The translations under genes were made by a program, and so were the position numbers. From Parabacteroides sp. AM08-6 (lineage in GTDB: Bacteria > Bacteroidota > Bacteroidia > Bacteroidales > Tannerellaceae): DNA of 64,000 nucleotides. The notes beneath the pieces are model-generated. The model did not search any database. It was not told the DNA's origin and saw only the letters and a program-made list of their open reading frames with translations. Positions 44,805-55,052 of the stretch are shown piece by piece. Each line of letters opens with the position of its first letter. Positions within the stretch are counted from its first letter, which is position 1. The stretch covers positions 129,318 to 193,317 of the forward strand of contig NZ_QRMP01000004.1 of the NCBI RefSeq assembly GCF_003473295.1. The letters run 5' to 3'.

Positions 44805-47800
44805 TTACTTCTTCCTTATTTTATACACATGTTTCTGTCCGTTGACCACCACTACAGCCATATAAACCGTATTGGCTGCATCCTCCGTACATTCCCAACG
44901 GTGGTTCAAATAACCACCGGCAGTTGCAACTTCCCCATGGCGGTAAACAAGGCGTCCAATCATATTATACAATAAGATTTCTACTTTGTCGCCCGGTTCC
45001 GTATTCAACATGAAGTTTAACTCATGTTCAAACGGATTGGGATAGATGGAAATCTGAAGGTCGTTCACAAAATCAAGAACTATGGGTTGTTCGATATTTC
45101 CCTGTATATGATTGGAACGATAATCCATCATCGGGGATGTCTCGGCAATAATTTCGCCATTACGTTCGAGGGCAAAGGATACAGACTCATTTCCTTCACC
45201 ACCTATTGTAACGAAATACAGCGGTGTACCGTCATTCGGGTTCTCCGTTTGCAAAGCCGCCCCGCGTAACTCTCCGCCGACATACGCCAACAATTTGTCG
45301 CCAGGACGAACCGGAAGACTGTTGGCAACCGTTGCCACAACCGACATGTTTGCTTCAAAACGGGTATCCGTATAGACCGGAACTTCCAAAGTACTACCTG
45401 CACGTGTCACAAGTCCACTGCTCTTCGTTCCGTTTCCACCTTGCATACTCGGATAAACCAATGAAGTGGAATCTCCGTTATTCAATAACATATATCCTTT
45501 TCCCGGTTCCATATAGGTCAGGTTACCTAACCATCCAGTCTTCGTTCCATACATAGAGAATGCATTTTGCGATTTGACAATATCGCCTTCTTTAGCAGAA
45601 TAACCGGACAATGCCTCTTCCAACGGTAAGTTGACAAGTGGTAAATAGCTGATATAATTCCACTTCTTAGCCACCGGGATTGTCATATCTGCTTTTTCTT
45701 TGATAGCAATACCTGATATGGAAAGCTTTTGTGCAACCGACGACTCAACCAGATACATGTGTTTGTTATCGAAGCTAATATCATTGCCTATCCATTTACC
45801 GGAAGCTCTATCGTAAGCGGCAAACGAACCGAATGCTTCGTCTTTCACCTGTTCGTCCCCTATCAACATCGAGTTTTTCATGACTGTCGCCAAATCCGGC
45901 GCATCGGGTTTGACACCGAATGAAACCCAGTTCCAGCCTTCCATCAGGTCGATGTTTTGTACCACCCGCTCTTCAGCATCAAAAATAATCGGAGAAGATG
46001 CAGTGCCTTTAATACCATTATCTTCGAAAAGAATATCCGGTTCACAGAATGCATTATATACAGTTCCGGTACTGGCATCCCATACACGGAATTCCAAAGG
46101 AGTTCCGGATATCAATTCATTGCCGTAGACTGTCAGGAATACATACCACATGTCATTCCTATCGGTGTACTGATTGTTTGCAACACCTACACAGCGACCA
46201 CCATCGAATACGGCAATCATATCTTCGGCATCCGTTGAAAAGAGTTTGTTTACACGTAATTTCCCATAGATGTTCATGCTGTATCTGAAGTTAGCCGGGT
46301 CGACAGTCCAATCCGGTTGTTCATCGAATACTTTTAAAGTAACAGGTAATGCTTCCGATACATTATTGTCACCCTTCACATAAACAACTTCATCGTAGCG
46401 GCCGACGTTCGTACCCTCGTCCACAGTAAAGAGGATAGTTTGTCGTCCTAGCGGATCGATTGTTCCGTATTCCGGTTCTGCATGCAACCAAGCAGGAAGT
46501 CCTTCAATGGTGAAGTTCTTTTCCGTACCTCCTTGATTTTCGACATCGACCGTAAAGTTCATCGAAGCATATAGTTTCTTCTCTTTCAATACCGACGACT
46601 GACTCCACTTCAATTGGTTGCGATTGACATAAGCGCTCCAAGTCACCGGACTCTGCATCAAGTTTCCATTCAAATCACTTACATCTTTTACCGTAAAGTT
46701 GACAGTCGTTTTCTCCAAAGCCTCCGGTGTATCCATGAGATTGATAACCAAAGCATCTTTATTTACTACAAAAGTAAACGGAATAAACACTTCCGGTCCC
46801 TTGGCCCGTACAGGCGCTTTCTCTTCCGAAGCAAGTTCACTGCCCTTTACAACCAAAGTAGAGTCTGTCACTAAATCGTCTCCGCTAAAGACCATTTCCT
46901 GTACATTCGCACTATTTATGATGTACTTACTGAACGGCATATAAAGCATCAAGCCCATTTCCGTACCCTTCGGACACACATTATAATTCTTGTTGATGAC
47001 GGTAGACGGCAATGCCATATTCCACAAACGAAGTTCATCAATCTGACCGTTCAGGTACATATCCGTATGTTCTACCGCCTGTGTTGCTTCCATCCAGTGA
47101 CGTGCTCCCAAATAGAGTTGCGTTCCGGAGAATCCTCCCAGTTTGCCGGCATCAAAATAGGTATTCAACGCACCATCCATAAATATCTGTGCATTCCCTG
47201 CATTCCGGTTTACAGCGATGGCAAAATGATGCCAGTTATCATCGTTCCAGTTTCCGGACAGGATTTTCTCGTGGCTATTGTTGCGGAAAACCAACCGCCC
47301 TTCGTCATTGAAACCGACAAATACTTTGTTCGTATTTCCGTTACTTTCCGCCTCTACACCTTTCCCGTTGGAGACTAATGCCGCATTTTTCTGCCCACTC
47401 TTAGCCTTGAACCAGAATTCAAGGGTATAATCCTGCGCATCAGTCAGAGCCAATCTGGAAAAGTCGAGAGCCAAAGCATCCTCACCCTTAAAGGCAACAG
47501 ACATTCCGGCAAGCGTACTCCATTCAGCTCCATAAATCCAAGCTGTGGCGCCCTGTGCTTTGTCGCTCACCCGGTCTCCTTTGCCATCGTTCATTGGGTA
47601 GTAGGCAAGCATGCCCGCTTCCTTTCCGGTATAAATAGTCAGTTTATTCGCCATTAAGTCCGATGAGCTTACAACAGCATTCCACACCCTTGCTTCGTGC
47701 ATCTTTCCGGCAAAATACTGATTGCCCCGGATACTACGTCCGAACTGCATCGGTCCCATAGAGGTATTTGGTTTCGCAACTTGTACTCCGGTAATCACTT

Positions 47801-50800
47801 CCTGTCCGCCGAAGTAGGCAGATAGTTGGTTATTGGAAGCCTTATAGGTCATCGCCACATGAGCCCAATCGGTTGTTTTGAAATTCTGCGGTTTAGAGGC
47901 ATACTCACTTCCGCCTATTCGTACTTTGACAGAATTGTCAGCACCGATAGCCAGTTCAAACATATCCGTTTCCGTACCATGACTGAACAAAGTCATTTCC
48001 TGTCCCAGAACGGCGGGCAATACCCACATTTCGACTGTTATATCCTTTTCCTTCAGATTGCGTTCAGCCTGGGTCGCCAGATAAGCAGATGCTCCGTTGA
48101 AGGTAAGCGATGTACTATGGTCGCCATTCGAACCATTACGTACTGCCGTAACCTGGAAGTTCTTTACATCCGTCATATAACCTTCAGCAATCTCTTCGTT
48201 GAAGTTCAGACGGATTTCGTCTTCAATACCCAATACCCCGTCAGCCGGCTGGATATTGCCAAACACGACAGGCCGTTTTGTATCCTTCACGCCGGAGATA
48301 ATCGGAGATGATTTCGTCACAAAATCGTTCCCCACTTTACTGAACGTTACAGCTCGTATATCATACTTCTGGTCTTCGGCTCCATAGAAACGGGTATTGA
48401 TAGTAGCCCCTTCAATCATTGCTTTTTCACCGGAAGCCGCTTTATACGGAACAGAGTCGTTGAAGAAACTACAGATGTTCGTCCAGTCTTTATCGGAACC
48501 GGAAGAAGGTTTGTATTGTATTTCGATATGGTCGAAACCGGTAAAATTCACATCAAACCCATCTATCGTCAACGGCATGTAATATTTGCCTGACACAGAG
48601 TCTAACGAAGCTTGTGTATTCAAAGTCCATTTGTCCGTCGGATTCTTAATACTGATGTCGCTGGATGACGGAATAAAATGAGCCGAGATATACACTGTAT
48701 CTGCTATATCCGCCTGATAGTCGGTTGGATCCGACTGGCATTGCGATTTCAGTACCAACGCCAAGTCCTCATAGTCATACTCTGTACCGCGTCGCACTTC
48801 CAGGACCTTATTCAATACTTCCCCATAAGGAACTTCTATGCCACGACCTTCACCCAACGGAACCCCGTCGATGGAAAATTTCGCTCCTTTCTGATTAGCA
48901 GCATCTACTATGGCAATCGTGAAAATAGCTGTAGCCCCTGCCACTTTCGAGTCGTTCATCAGTTTCAGATTGAATACAGCCGCCTGATCGGAAGGGACAT
49001 TCGTCACAACCGGTTTATCCACATCCAAGCTCGGACATTCAATCTGTAAAGTGGCATCATTCAGCAATTGCTGGTTACCATCCTGGTATTGCGTATATTC
49101 AGCCGGTTCGTACGGACAAGCAGTTGCACCTCCTCTTGTACGGAAGACAAAGTTACCATATTGTATTGCCTTCATCTTATCCGGAGCCACCTCCACATAG
49201 TCCTCATCTTTCAAATCATCATACATATTCTTCCATTTATTCTTGAAAGTCGTATCCACCGGAGCAGAGCGGAGTACATCCACACTGATGTAATCGAAAT
49301 CCCCTTCATCCGCCAGCACAAATCCGGCAGCAGCCGTATTCTCTTCACCGGCATTCTGCTCAAAGTCGCCGGTTCCGCCGAACTGCTGGTCTATTTGTGT
49401 CTGGAAACCTGTACCATTCACTTGGAAACCGACTTGGACAGCCGCACCAGCTGTAGCCATAAAGGAATAAGTATATCCGGTTTCTTTTGCCACAGAATAC
49501 TCTTCTGAATATTCGACCGGAGCAGAGGCGTGGAACGAACGGTTCCTGTCCACATAATCGGCGGCCTTAATAGCAGCCAACTTCTCGTCTTCGTTCTGCT
49601 TCAACACACGTATCCATTCCGCAATGGAACTATTATACATGTAAACAGAGTCGGGTGTACCATTCCTCACTTGAATTGTTTCCCCCCAAAGTGTCTCATC
49701 GACTACTTCCTCTTTTAATCCTCCGGCCGGAATAAATGCTTTATAACTATTGCCATTGGATGTTCCGTTGGTATTATTCGAACCGAAGTTTTCATCATCC
49801 TTATCGAGCATGGAAAGATAGATAACACGTCCTTGCGTATTAGCCATCGCCTGTGCCTGTGTTTCGCTGAACTCACTCTTAAGCAACAACAGATTATTAC
49901 GTAACTCTTCCAATCCGGGAATCACTTTCTCTTCGATATGTACCTTCGGATAAGAGAACAATGTTGAAGCAGAAGTCGCCACACTCAGGTTCATACTTGA
50001 GCAAATATGATAAATCTTACCATCGACCTTAACCTCTTGATAGCTCTCCTTATTCTTATCTCCTAAACCATTATAAGCTGCATCATCCATTATACCAACG
50101 GACTTGACCGGACCATAGAATATATTATTGGAATAACCTATAAACACATCGGCAGCCGAACCAACGTTCAATGCATCATCGCTAGTCTGGTAATGTGAAT
50201 TCATTGTCACAGTCATTGTCTTCGCTTCCGGATGATTAGTCGACTCTTCGTGATTGACAGAAGCTGTTACAGTATTCTGCGAATCTGATTCCAACAAGGT
50301 GAAAGCTCCCACACCGACTCCAGTCTTTACTTCCACACCGAACATGAAGACTTCAGCTTCCGAACCGGCATTTGTAAACCCACGACCGGATGTATTGGTG
50401 TAGGAATAAGTCTGTCCACTCTCCCACCAACTGTAACTGGCACTTCCGGGAGGGTCGCGCAAAATGTTCAACAGAGTAATCGGTCCGGCTGTAACAAAGT
50501 CGGTACCATCCCCATTGTCCGAACCAATCAGATAACCTTGTAGTTGTGGAGCGGTATAGGTCTGACCGTCAATCTTTACTGCAATATCCAGACTACCTAA
50601 CATATTAGAAGCAAATATCGGTTTATCCATACCCACTTTAATATACAACTTTCCGTTACTATCGAGTTTAGCTTCTTGTGTAGCGGCTGTCGAATGGAAG
50701 CTGTTGGAAATGGAGACATCTCCACCCTGCGTCGGTACACGGTCTACCTTCGACTCCGCATCGGCAGCATTACCGTTGTAAGTATAATCTTCTGTGGCTT

Positions 50801-53800
50801 CAATATGCAAGCCCCAGGAACCGACACTAAAGATTGGCAAACCGTCGGGATGTTCCTCGTCTTGTCCGAACAGATATTTCTTTGTTGCCTTATCATAGAG
50901 TTTCAAGGTGTCAGGCCTACTGCCATCGAGATGAGGAATAAGATACGTCGGTAAGCCGAAATATTCAGTTGTCGCACCAAAAGCATTCCCCTGTTTGTAA
51001 CTGATGGTCGGTTGAACACGTTTAATAAGCAAATACTTTTCGTTGTAGGAAAGGCGATACGTCTGTCCTTCCTTTTCGTCCGTATATTCCGATACCTGTT
51101 CGGTAAAAACATTCTCCAAATTCACAATAGGAGTTGCGTCTGGTAATAAACCATCCCAACCTGTGGCCATAGCCTGTGTCACCTTATATTTTACAGGATA
51201 AAGCCAAGCCTCGTATTCGCCGGTTTCGGCATCCGGGGTAATCACGATTCGTTGTTGTTGATAGCTAACACCATTTATATGCTTCTCGTTCCAATGCACT
51301 ATCATGCTATCCAACTTTTCCGGAGCATTCTTATCTATCACACCGTCTTTATAAACGGCATCCTTGTCGTAGATTTCCGAAGAAGCATCTCCTTCCAGCT
51401 CCAGAACCAACGTGGGACTGTCGCCCAAATTGTTTTTCGAGAGAGAGAAGCCGAGAGGTTTGTCCTCCTCCACCGTACCCCCGGCCATACGTCCAATCAG
51501 CTTGACTTTCGTCTGATCCCAGAAGCGGACATCGGTCATATTGTCCTGATAATTCAGGTTAATACCTTTCGAGTCGAGCAAAAGACCATTGTTCTTGAAC
51601 GTATGATTAGCTTTCACTACCCGTACTGTCTGTTGACCGACCGGTACGCTGAATGCAAATTTACCGTCGGCAGCACTCTTCACAAACTCGCCATTACTGA
51701 CAACAGCCTGTCCATTCACTTCAAAAGTAGCTCCTACGACCGGAATACTACTATTTTCGAAAAAGACACATCCCTCGATTTTGACTGCTGTTTTATTCTC
51801 AAAGTTGATATTCGACATCGTAACAGCATCCGGACCAATTGTTACATTTTGCATGGTTGGCGAGAAAGAGAAAATCGGATGGGTAGGTGTCAATGTATAA
51901 GCTGTACCATTTCCTTGGTAAGGGATACCACTGACGGAATAATTACCCGAGGCATCGGTTACGCCACGCAGGGCCAACTGACCGGGTGTCGGGTAATCTT
52001 CAGAGCCGGTCTCCAACGTCGCATTATGTATTTTACCATGGTGGGCATTGTAGTCTGCCTTCGAATAGGAAATATCATAAAATTCATCCGTCACCAAGTC
52101 GTTCAAGCGCCAGTAAGCCATCAAGCCCGATTCGTTACCGGCTAGGAGACGGTTGTAGGTCTGCCCTACTTCTATATCAGAGAGACCTTTATTCCAGAGG
52201 CGTATTTCATCGATATAGCCGGCATAGCTTTTACCGATTGTTACTTTAGCCGGGCTGGGGGTATCGACCAAACTACTGGTCGCAGCATGAGATTTCTTCA
52301 GCTCGCCACCTACATATATATTGAAGCTGGTGCCATCGTACATGGCCGTCAGCTGGGTAAAACTGTTCGTCGAAAGGACCGTATCGGCTACTGTCCATTC
52401 AGCATTTCCTTTCGCTTTAAAGGCTGGTTTACCACCTTGAAGCCCCAGACTGTAGCAGCCTGCGCTGATAATTATGGCGTCCTGCTTTGCTTTCGTCGGC
52501 TTCACATAAGCCTGAACCGTAAAGTTGGCCGGCATATCCACGGTTTCATCCGTTTCAAGATAGCTGCTGGCATCACCGGTAAACAGTATACTTTGCCCGG
52601 CCAACAGGTCTTTGCTGGATAATATGACATCGACACCGGGTACGGCATCCCCATAGCTATAGGTGATGCGTCCGCTGACAATACCGGTCGGGCTGCGGAA
52701 ACCGCGAACAATAGCTGAAGGTTTTTGTTTTACTTCGCCTGCACAATCCGTCAATGCCATAATACGGTATTCATATATATCACCCGGATTAGCCGTAGTT
52801 TCGGAGAATCTATAATCCCTTTGCCCTTCTACATTTTCCACAGTCCCAATCGATGCAAACTTTCCCGTATTGCCTACATCATACAAACGCCGTTCAACGG
52901 AGAAACGTGAAATCGGATTTCCATCCGTTGTCCAGGCTAAATCCACCCGATCCGGGAAATAACCTTTCGATACAACCAAGCTTTCCACTCCTCCAAATAA
53001 AACAGGTTTAATCGGTACCGAATTATAATCGGCTTCTATCTCTACCTGATTGTCATATTTCTTATTACCCGGTTTAACATAGGCAAAATACTTATACTCC
53101 ATACAAGTAGCATAAATTTCCTTATCGATAATATAAGAATAGCCATCAGCATCTGTCTGAATCGACTTATCATTCTTATCCAACTCATACGTAAAAGTCG
53201 TCTGATTGTTTTGAGTTGCATTCACCTGCCGGATTACGATTTTCGCGCCATTGGTCCAAACAACATTCTTACCTAACTCATTCAACTTCCAAGCGACTTT
53301 CACTTTTATACCCTCTTCAAAAGAGGTCGTGACATCTTGCGCTTTCAACTCTTTTATACCTTGGTGGGACATCGACTTCTCAATCGTACATTCCTGCACC
53401 CAATTCCAGTCCCAAGCCGGTTGTTTGGAGCGGCGGATACGGTAGTAAACCGTGCCGTTCAGGTTCTCTTGCCCAGTTGGGTCTGTTAATTCGTATAATT
53501 GGTCTGGGTCCTTCTCTTCATCAAATTTAACCGTACCGACTGCTACAGGGGACGAGAACTGATTGTCCATCGCTCGTTGCACTTCAAACTGGTCACCATT
53601 TTGACAATTTTTTCTCCCTGTGTCTGCAACTTTCCATGTCAGCTTCGTATTTCCATTCTCAGCATCAACAGCATTAAATTTCAAAGCCTTATGAAAAGCG
53701 GGCAAAGTGACTTTTTGCTCTTTTTCTACTGTCTGATACTTATTATACTGATAACTTAAACCTACGGAGTATGTCTCTGCCTCGTCAGTGACATCGACTT

Positions 53801-54521
53801 GTGACGTCCCGGACATTTGGCTGGTACTCTGCCAGCCTCCGTTGCCCCATTTCACGTTAACCGGCCTCTTACTAGCCGTATAAGTGACATCATATTTCCC
53901 GGCTTGGTTTGACAGCATAGCTTTAACATCATGTAGCTCATATCTAGGAGCGGTTACGCTGCTAAAGGTTTTCTGAACCGTATAGATAATACCATGCCCA
54001 TCATTGTATCGATCACATGGAATCGACACTGAAAATGTCAACTCTCGTCCTTCATATTCCGGTTTTATATAAACAATAACATTTAAATAAGTAAAACGGC
54101 TTCCATCTCTGTTGAAGGTAAGCGTACCCGACCAATCAGAGCCCATTTTCCGTTCTCCTTCCCTTGATTTTACAACCACATGCCAACCATTCTCAGCCTT
54201 GGCGTGAAGATCGAAAATTGCATCGTTATTGTTTTGATCCCACGAACTAAAAGTGAAAACAGGAATATCTCCAATCTTTAACGTTGCATTCTCCGCATGG
54301 TCATCACTACTTTGGTCGTCATAAAACGGAAGTTTAAACTCCAAATACCCCTCACTGAGGCCATTTGTAGACATTTCGACAGAAGCTCCTTCTAGCCCTT
54401 CCGCTTTCGCCTCTTTCACACTTAAAAACATAAATGTCAACAAGAACAACCACTTCAAATTCAGCCATCCCCTTTTCTTTTTCGGCCATAGGCCTCTTTT
54501 CATAAGTAAATCTTTGTTCAT
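44805..54521 (-). CDS. Giant T9SS-secreted multidomain surface protein (LamG, FN3-like and carboxypeptidase-like domains)
   Basis: 3238 residues. A signal peptide ends near KEAKA (about 42). Then come fibronectin-like beta domains (to about 620), a LamG-like domain (about 640-840, ending IDEIRLWN), transthyretin-like modules (GRITYSYGDAVPGVDV, SGIPYQGNGTAYTLTP), a long unassigned middle region, two more LamG-like domains (about 2140-2310 and 2340-2530, with MHEARVWN and IDELRLWN), a BACON-like domain (about 2690), two modules like those of the downstream lipoprotein (AVFDGGRCVG, AYVGGELRG), and EGWNWVSFG / GYMLLNNGD repeats. The last 85 residues form a type IX sorting domain (ISIYPNPF to HVYKIRKK). 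Predicted to be exported through the T9SS and attached at the surface. No catalytic motif recognised; adhesin or matrix role is inferred. Confidence 0.85.
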   Translation of the reverse strand: MNKDLLMKRGLWPKKKRGWLNLKWLFLLTFMFLSVKEAKAEGLEGASVEMSTNGLSEGYLEFKLPFYDDQSSDDHAENATLKIGDIPVFTFSSWDQNNNDAIFDLHAKAENGWHVVVKSREGERKMGSDWSGTLTFNRDGSRFTYLNVIVYIKPEYEGRELTFSVSIPCDRYNDGHGIIYTVQKTFSSVTAPRYELHDVKAMLSNQAGKYDVTYTASKRPVNVKWGNGGWQSTSQMSGTSQVDVTDEAETYSVGLSYQYNKYQTVEKEQKVTLPAFHKALKFNAVDAENGNTKLTWKVADTGRKNCQNGDQFEVQRAMDNQFSSPVAVGTVKFDEEKDPDQLYELTDPTGQENLNGTVYYRIRRSKQPAWDWNWVQECTIEKSMSHQGIKELKAQDVTTSFEEGIKVKVAWKLNELGKNVVWTNGAKIVIRQVNATQNNQTTFTYELDKNDKSIQTDADGYSYIIDKEIYATCMEYKYFAYVKPGNKKYDNQVEIEADYNSVPIKPVLFGGVESLVVSKGYFPDRVDLAWTTDGNPISRFSVERRLYDVGNTGKFASIGTVENVEGQRDYRFSETTANPGDIYEYRIMALTDCAGEVKQKPSAIVRGFRSPTGIVSGRITYSYGDAVPGVDVILSSKDLLAGQSILFTGDASSYLETDETVDMPANFTVQAYVKPTKAKQDAIIISAGCYSLGLQGGKPAFKAKGNAEWTVADTVLSTNSFTQLTAMYDGTSFNIYVGGELKKSHAATSSLVDTPSPAKVTIGKSYAGYIDEIRLWNKGLSDIEVGQTYNRLLAGNESGLMAYWRLNDLVTDEFYDISYSKADYNAHHGKIHNATLETGSEDYPTPGQLALRGVTDASGNYSVSGIPYQGNGTAYTLTPTHPIFSFSPTMQNVTIGPDAVTMSNINFENKTAVKIEGCVFFENSSIPVVGATFEVNGQAVVSNGEFVKSAADGKFAFSVPVGQQTVRVVKANHTFKNNGLLLDSKGINLNYQDNMTDVRFWDQTKVKLIGRMAGGTVEEDKPLGFSLSKNNLGDSPTLVLELEGDASSEIYDKDAVYKDGVIDKNAPEKLDSMIVHWNEKHINGVSYQQQRIVITPDAETGEYEAWLYPVKYKVTQAMATGWDGLLPDATPIVNLENVFTEQVSEYTDEKEGQTYRLSYNEKYLLIKRVQPTISYKQGNAFGATTEYFGLPTYLIPHLDGSRPDTLKLYDKATKKYLFGQDEEHPDGLPIFSVGSWGLHIEATEDYTYNGNAADAESKVDRVPTQGGDVSISNSFHSTAATQEAKLDSNGKLYIKVGMDKPIFASNMLGSLDIAVKIDGQTYTAPQLQGYLIGSDNGDGTDFVTAGPITLLNILRDPPGSASYSWWESGQTYSYTNTSGRGFTNAGSEAEVFMFGVEVKTGVGVGAFTLLESDSQNTVTASVNHEESTNHPEAKTMTVTMNSHYQTSDDALNVGSAADVFIGYSNNIFYGPVKSVGIMDDAAYNGLGDKNKESYQEVKVDGKIYHICSSMNLSVATSASTLFSYPKVHIEEKVIPGLEELRNNLLLLKSEFSETQAQAMANTQGRVIYLSMLDKDDENFGSNNTNGTSNGNSYKAFIPAGGLKEEVVDETLWGETIQVRNGTPDSVYMYNSSIAEWIRVLKQNEDEKLAAIKAADYVDRNRSFHASAPVEYSEEYSVAKETGYTYSFMATAGAAVQVGFQVNGTGFQTQIDQQFGGTGDFEQNAGEENTAAAGFVLADEGDFDYISVDVLRSAPVDTTFKNKWKNMYDDLKDEDYVEVAPDKMKAIQYGNFVFRTRGGATACPYEPAEYTQYQDGNQQLLNDATLQIECPSLDVDKPVVTNVPSDQAAVFNLKLMNDSKVAGATAIFTIAIVDAANQKGAKFSIDGVPLGEGRGIEVPYGEVLNKVLEVRRGTEYDYEDLALVLKSQCQSDPTDYQADIADTVYISAHFIPSSSDISIKNPTDKWTLNTQASLDSVSGKYYMPLTIDGFDVNFTGFDHIEIQYKPSSGSDKDWTNICSFFNDSVPYKAASGEKAMIEGATINTRFYGAEDQKYDIRAVTFSKVGNDFVTKSSPIISGVKDTKRPVVFGNIQPADGVLGIEDEIRLNFNEEIAEGYMTDVKNFQVTAVRNGSNGDHSTSLTFNGASAYLATQAERNLKEKDITVEMWVLPAVLGQEMTLFSHGTETDMFELAIGADNSVKVRIGGSEYASKPQNFKTTDWAHVAMTYKASNNQLSAYFGGQEVITGVQVAKPNTSMGPMQFGRSIRGNQYFAGKMHEARVWNAVVSSSDLMANKLTIYTGKEAGMLAYYPMNDGKGDRVSDKAQGATAWIYGAEWSTLAGMSVAFKGEDALALDFSRLALTDAQDYTLEFWFKAKSGQKNAALVSNGKGVEAESNGNTNKVFVGFNDEGRLVFRNNSHEKILSGNWNDDNWHHFAIAVNRNAGNAQIFMDGALNTYFDAGKLGGFSGTQLYLGARHWMEATQAVEHTDMYLNGQIDELRLWNMALPSTVINKNYNVCPKGTEMGLMLYMPFSKYIINSANVQEMVFSGDDLVTDSTLVVKGSELASEEKAPVRAKGPEVFIPFTFVVNKDALVINLMDTPEALEKTTVNFTVKDVSDLNGNLMQSPVTWSAYVNRNQLKWSQSSVLKEKKLYASMNFTVDVENQGGTEKNFTIEGLPAWLHAEPEYGTIDPLGRQTILFTVDEGTNVGRYDEVVYVKGDNNVSEALPVTLKVFDEQPDWTVDPANFRYSMNIYGKLRVNKLFSTDAEDMIAVFDGGRCVGVANNQYTDRNDMWYVFLTVYGNELISGTPLEFRVWDASTGTVYNAFCEPDILFEDNGIKGTASSPIIFDAEERVVQNIDLMEGWNWVSFGVKPDAPDLATVMKNSMLIGDEQVKDEAFGSFAAYDRASGKWIGNDISFDNKHMYLVESSVAQKLSISGIAIKEKADMTIPVAKKWNYISYLPLVNLPLEEALSGYSAKEGDIVKSQNAFSMYGTKTGWLGNLTYMEPGKGYMLLNNGDSTSLVYPSMQGGNGTKSSGLVTRAGSTLEVPVYTDTRFEANMSVVATVANSLPVRPGDKLLAYVGGELRGAALQTENPNDGTPLYFVTIGGEGNESVSFALERNGEIIAETSPMMDYRSNHIQGNIEQPIVLDFVNDLQISIYPNPFEHELNFMLNTEPGDKVEILLYNMIGRLVYRHGEVATAGGYLNHRWECTEDAANTVYMAVVVVNGQKHVYKIRKK

Positions 54522-54588
54522 ACACTCTCAATTATATATGCTTAAATAAAAATAGTAATAAAAAAGACGTCGAAGCAACACCAGGTAA

Positions 54589-54628
54589 GACGCAGTACAA
54601 TCGTTAGTCGTGATGATAGTACTGCGTC
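54589..54628 (-). terminator. Hairpin upstream of the giant gene (terminator of the decayed gene before it)
   Basis: GACGCAGTAC (54589-54598) and GTACTGCGTC (54619-54628) are exact inverse copies around a 20-base loop. It lies just after the fimbrillin-like remnant read on the minus strand and 68 bases before the giant gene starts. A T run does not follow closely on either strand, so terminator function is uncertain. Confidence 0.45.
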
Positions 54629-54635
54629 AATTAGA

Positions 54636-54827
54636 TTATAAAACATCAAGGTTCTCCGGGTCTACCGGCGCAGGTTTACCTCCGATGTAAATAGTGCTGC
54701 TTACGCTACGAGGTTCTTTCAACCCGACATTACCCTTGCTGTATTGCGTTGTGACAGTCACGGTATTGTCGGCCAACCAACCTTTCAATGTAATAAGATT
54801 GCGATTTACCGGGAGACGCCTGGACAT
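54636..54827 (-). pseudogene. Fimbrillin-like C-terminal fragment (remnant)
   Basis: 63 codons. VNRNLITLKGWLADNTVTVTTQY resembles the last strands of Bacteroidales fimbrillin/Mfa-like or DUF6562-type proteins, followed by a proline-rich end (PAPVDPENLDVL). In frame, a TGA lies two codons before the first ATG, and no N-terminal or lipobox sequence is found upstream, so only the 3' end of a larger gene remains. It could be a real small protein, but its resemblance to a C-terminal part speaks for decay. Confidence 0.4.
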
Positions 54828-55021
54828 ATCTCATCCGGCTTCCATTATCCCTCCCTCATCGATTCGCGCGACAAAGAACAGGAAAAATACAAAAAAAGGG
54901 TGTGACAATTCGTCATCTTGATGAGACGAAATGACCCGAATAGACCATCAGAAGCGCGTTCTGAAAGGAATACCTACCACTGGCGATAGAAATACCACCG
55001 ACAGGAAGCATCTACATTCTA
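54828..55021. other. Gap between the fimbrillin remnant and the TPR/AraC regulator
   Basis: No gene is seen. An imperfect inverted repeat, TTCGTC (54909-54914) and GACGAA (54925-54930) with inner ATC/GAT pairing, could be a regulator-binding site or, read on the minus strand with the following T run, a terminator. Confidence 0.35.
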
Positions 55022-55029
55022 TATTTTTG
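55022..55029 (+). promoter_or_regulatory. -7 promoter box of the TPR/AraC regulator
   Basis: TATTTTTG matches TAnnTTTG and ends 23 bases before the ATG at 55053. Confidence 0.5.
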
Positions 55030-55052
55030 CCCCGTTATCAAACGTTACCAAT

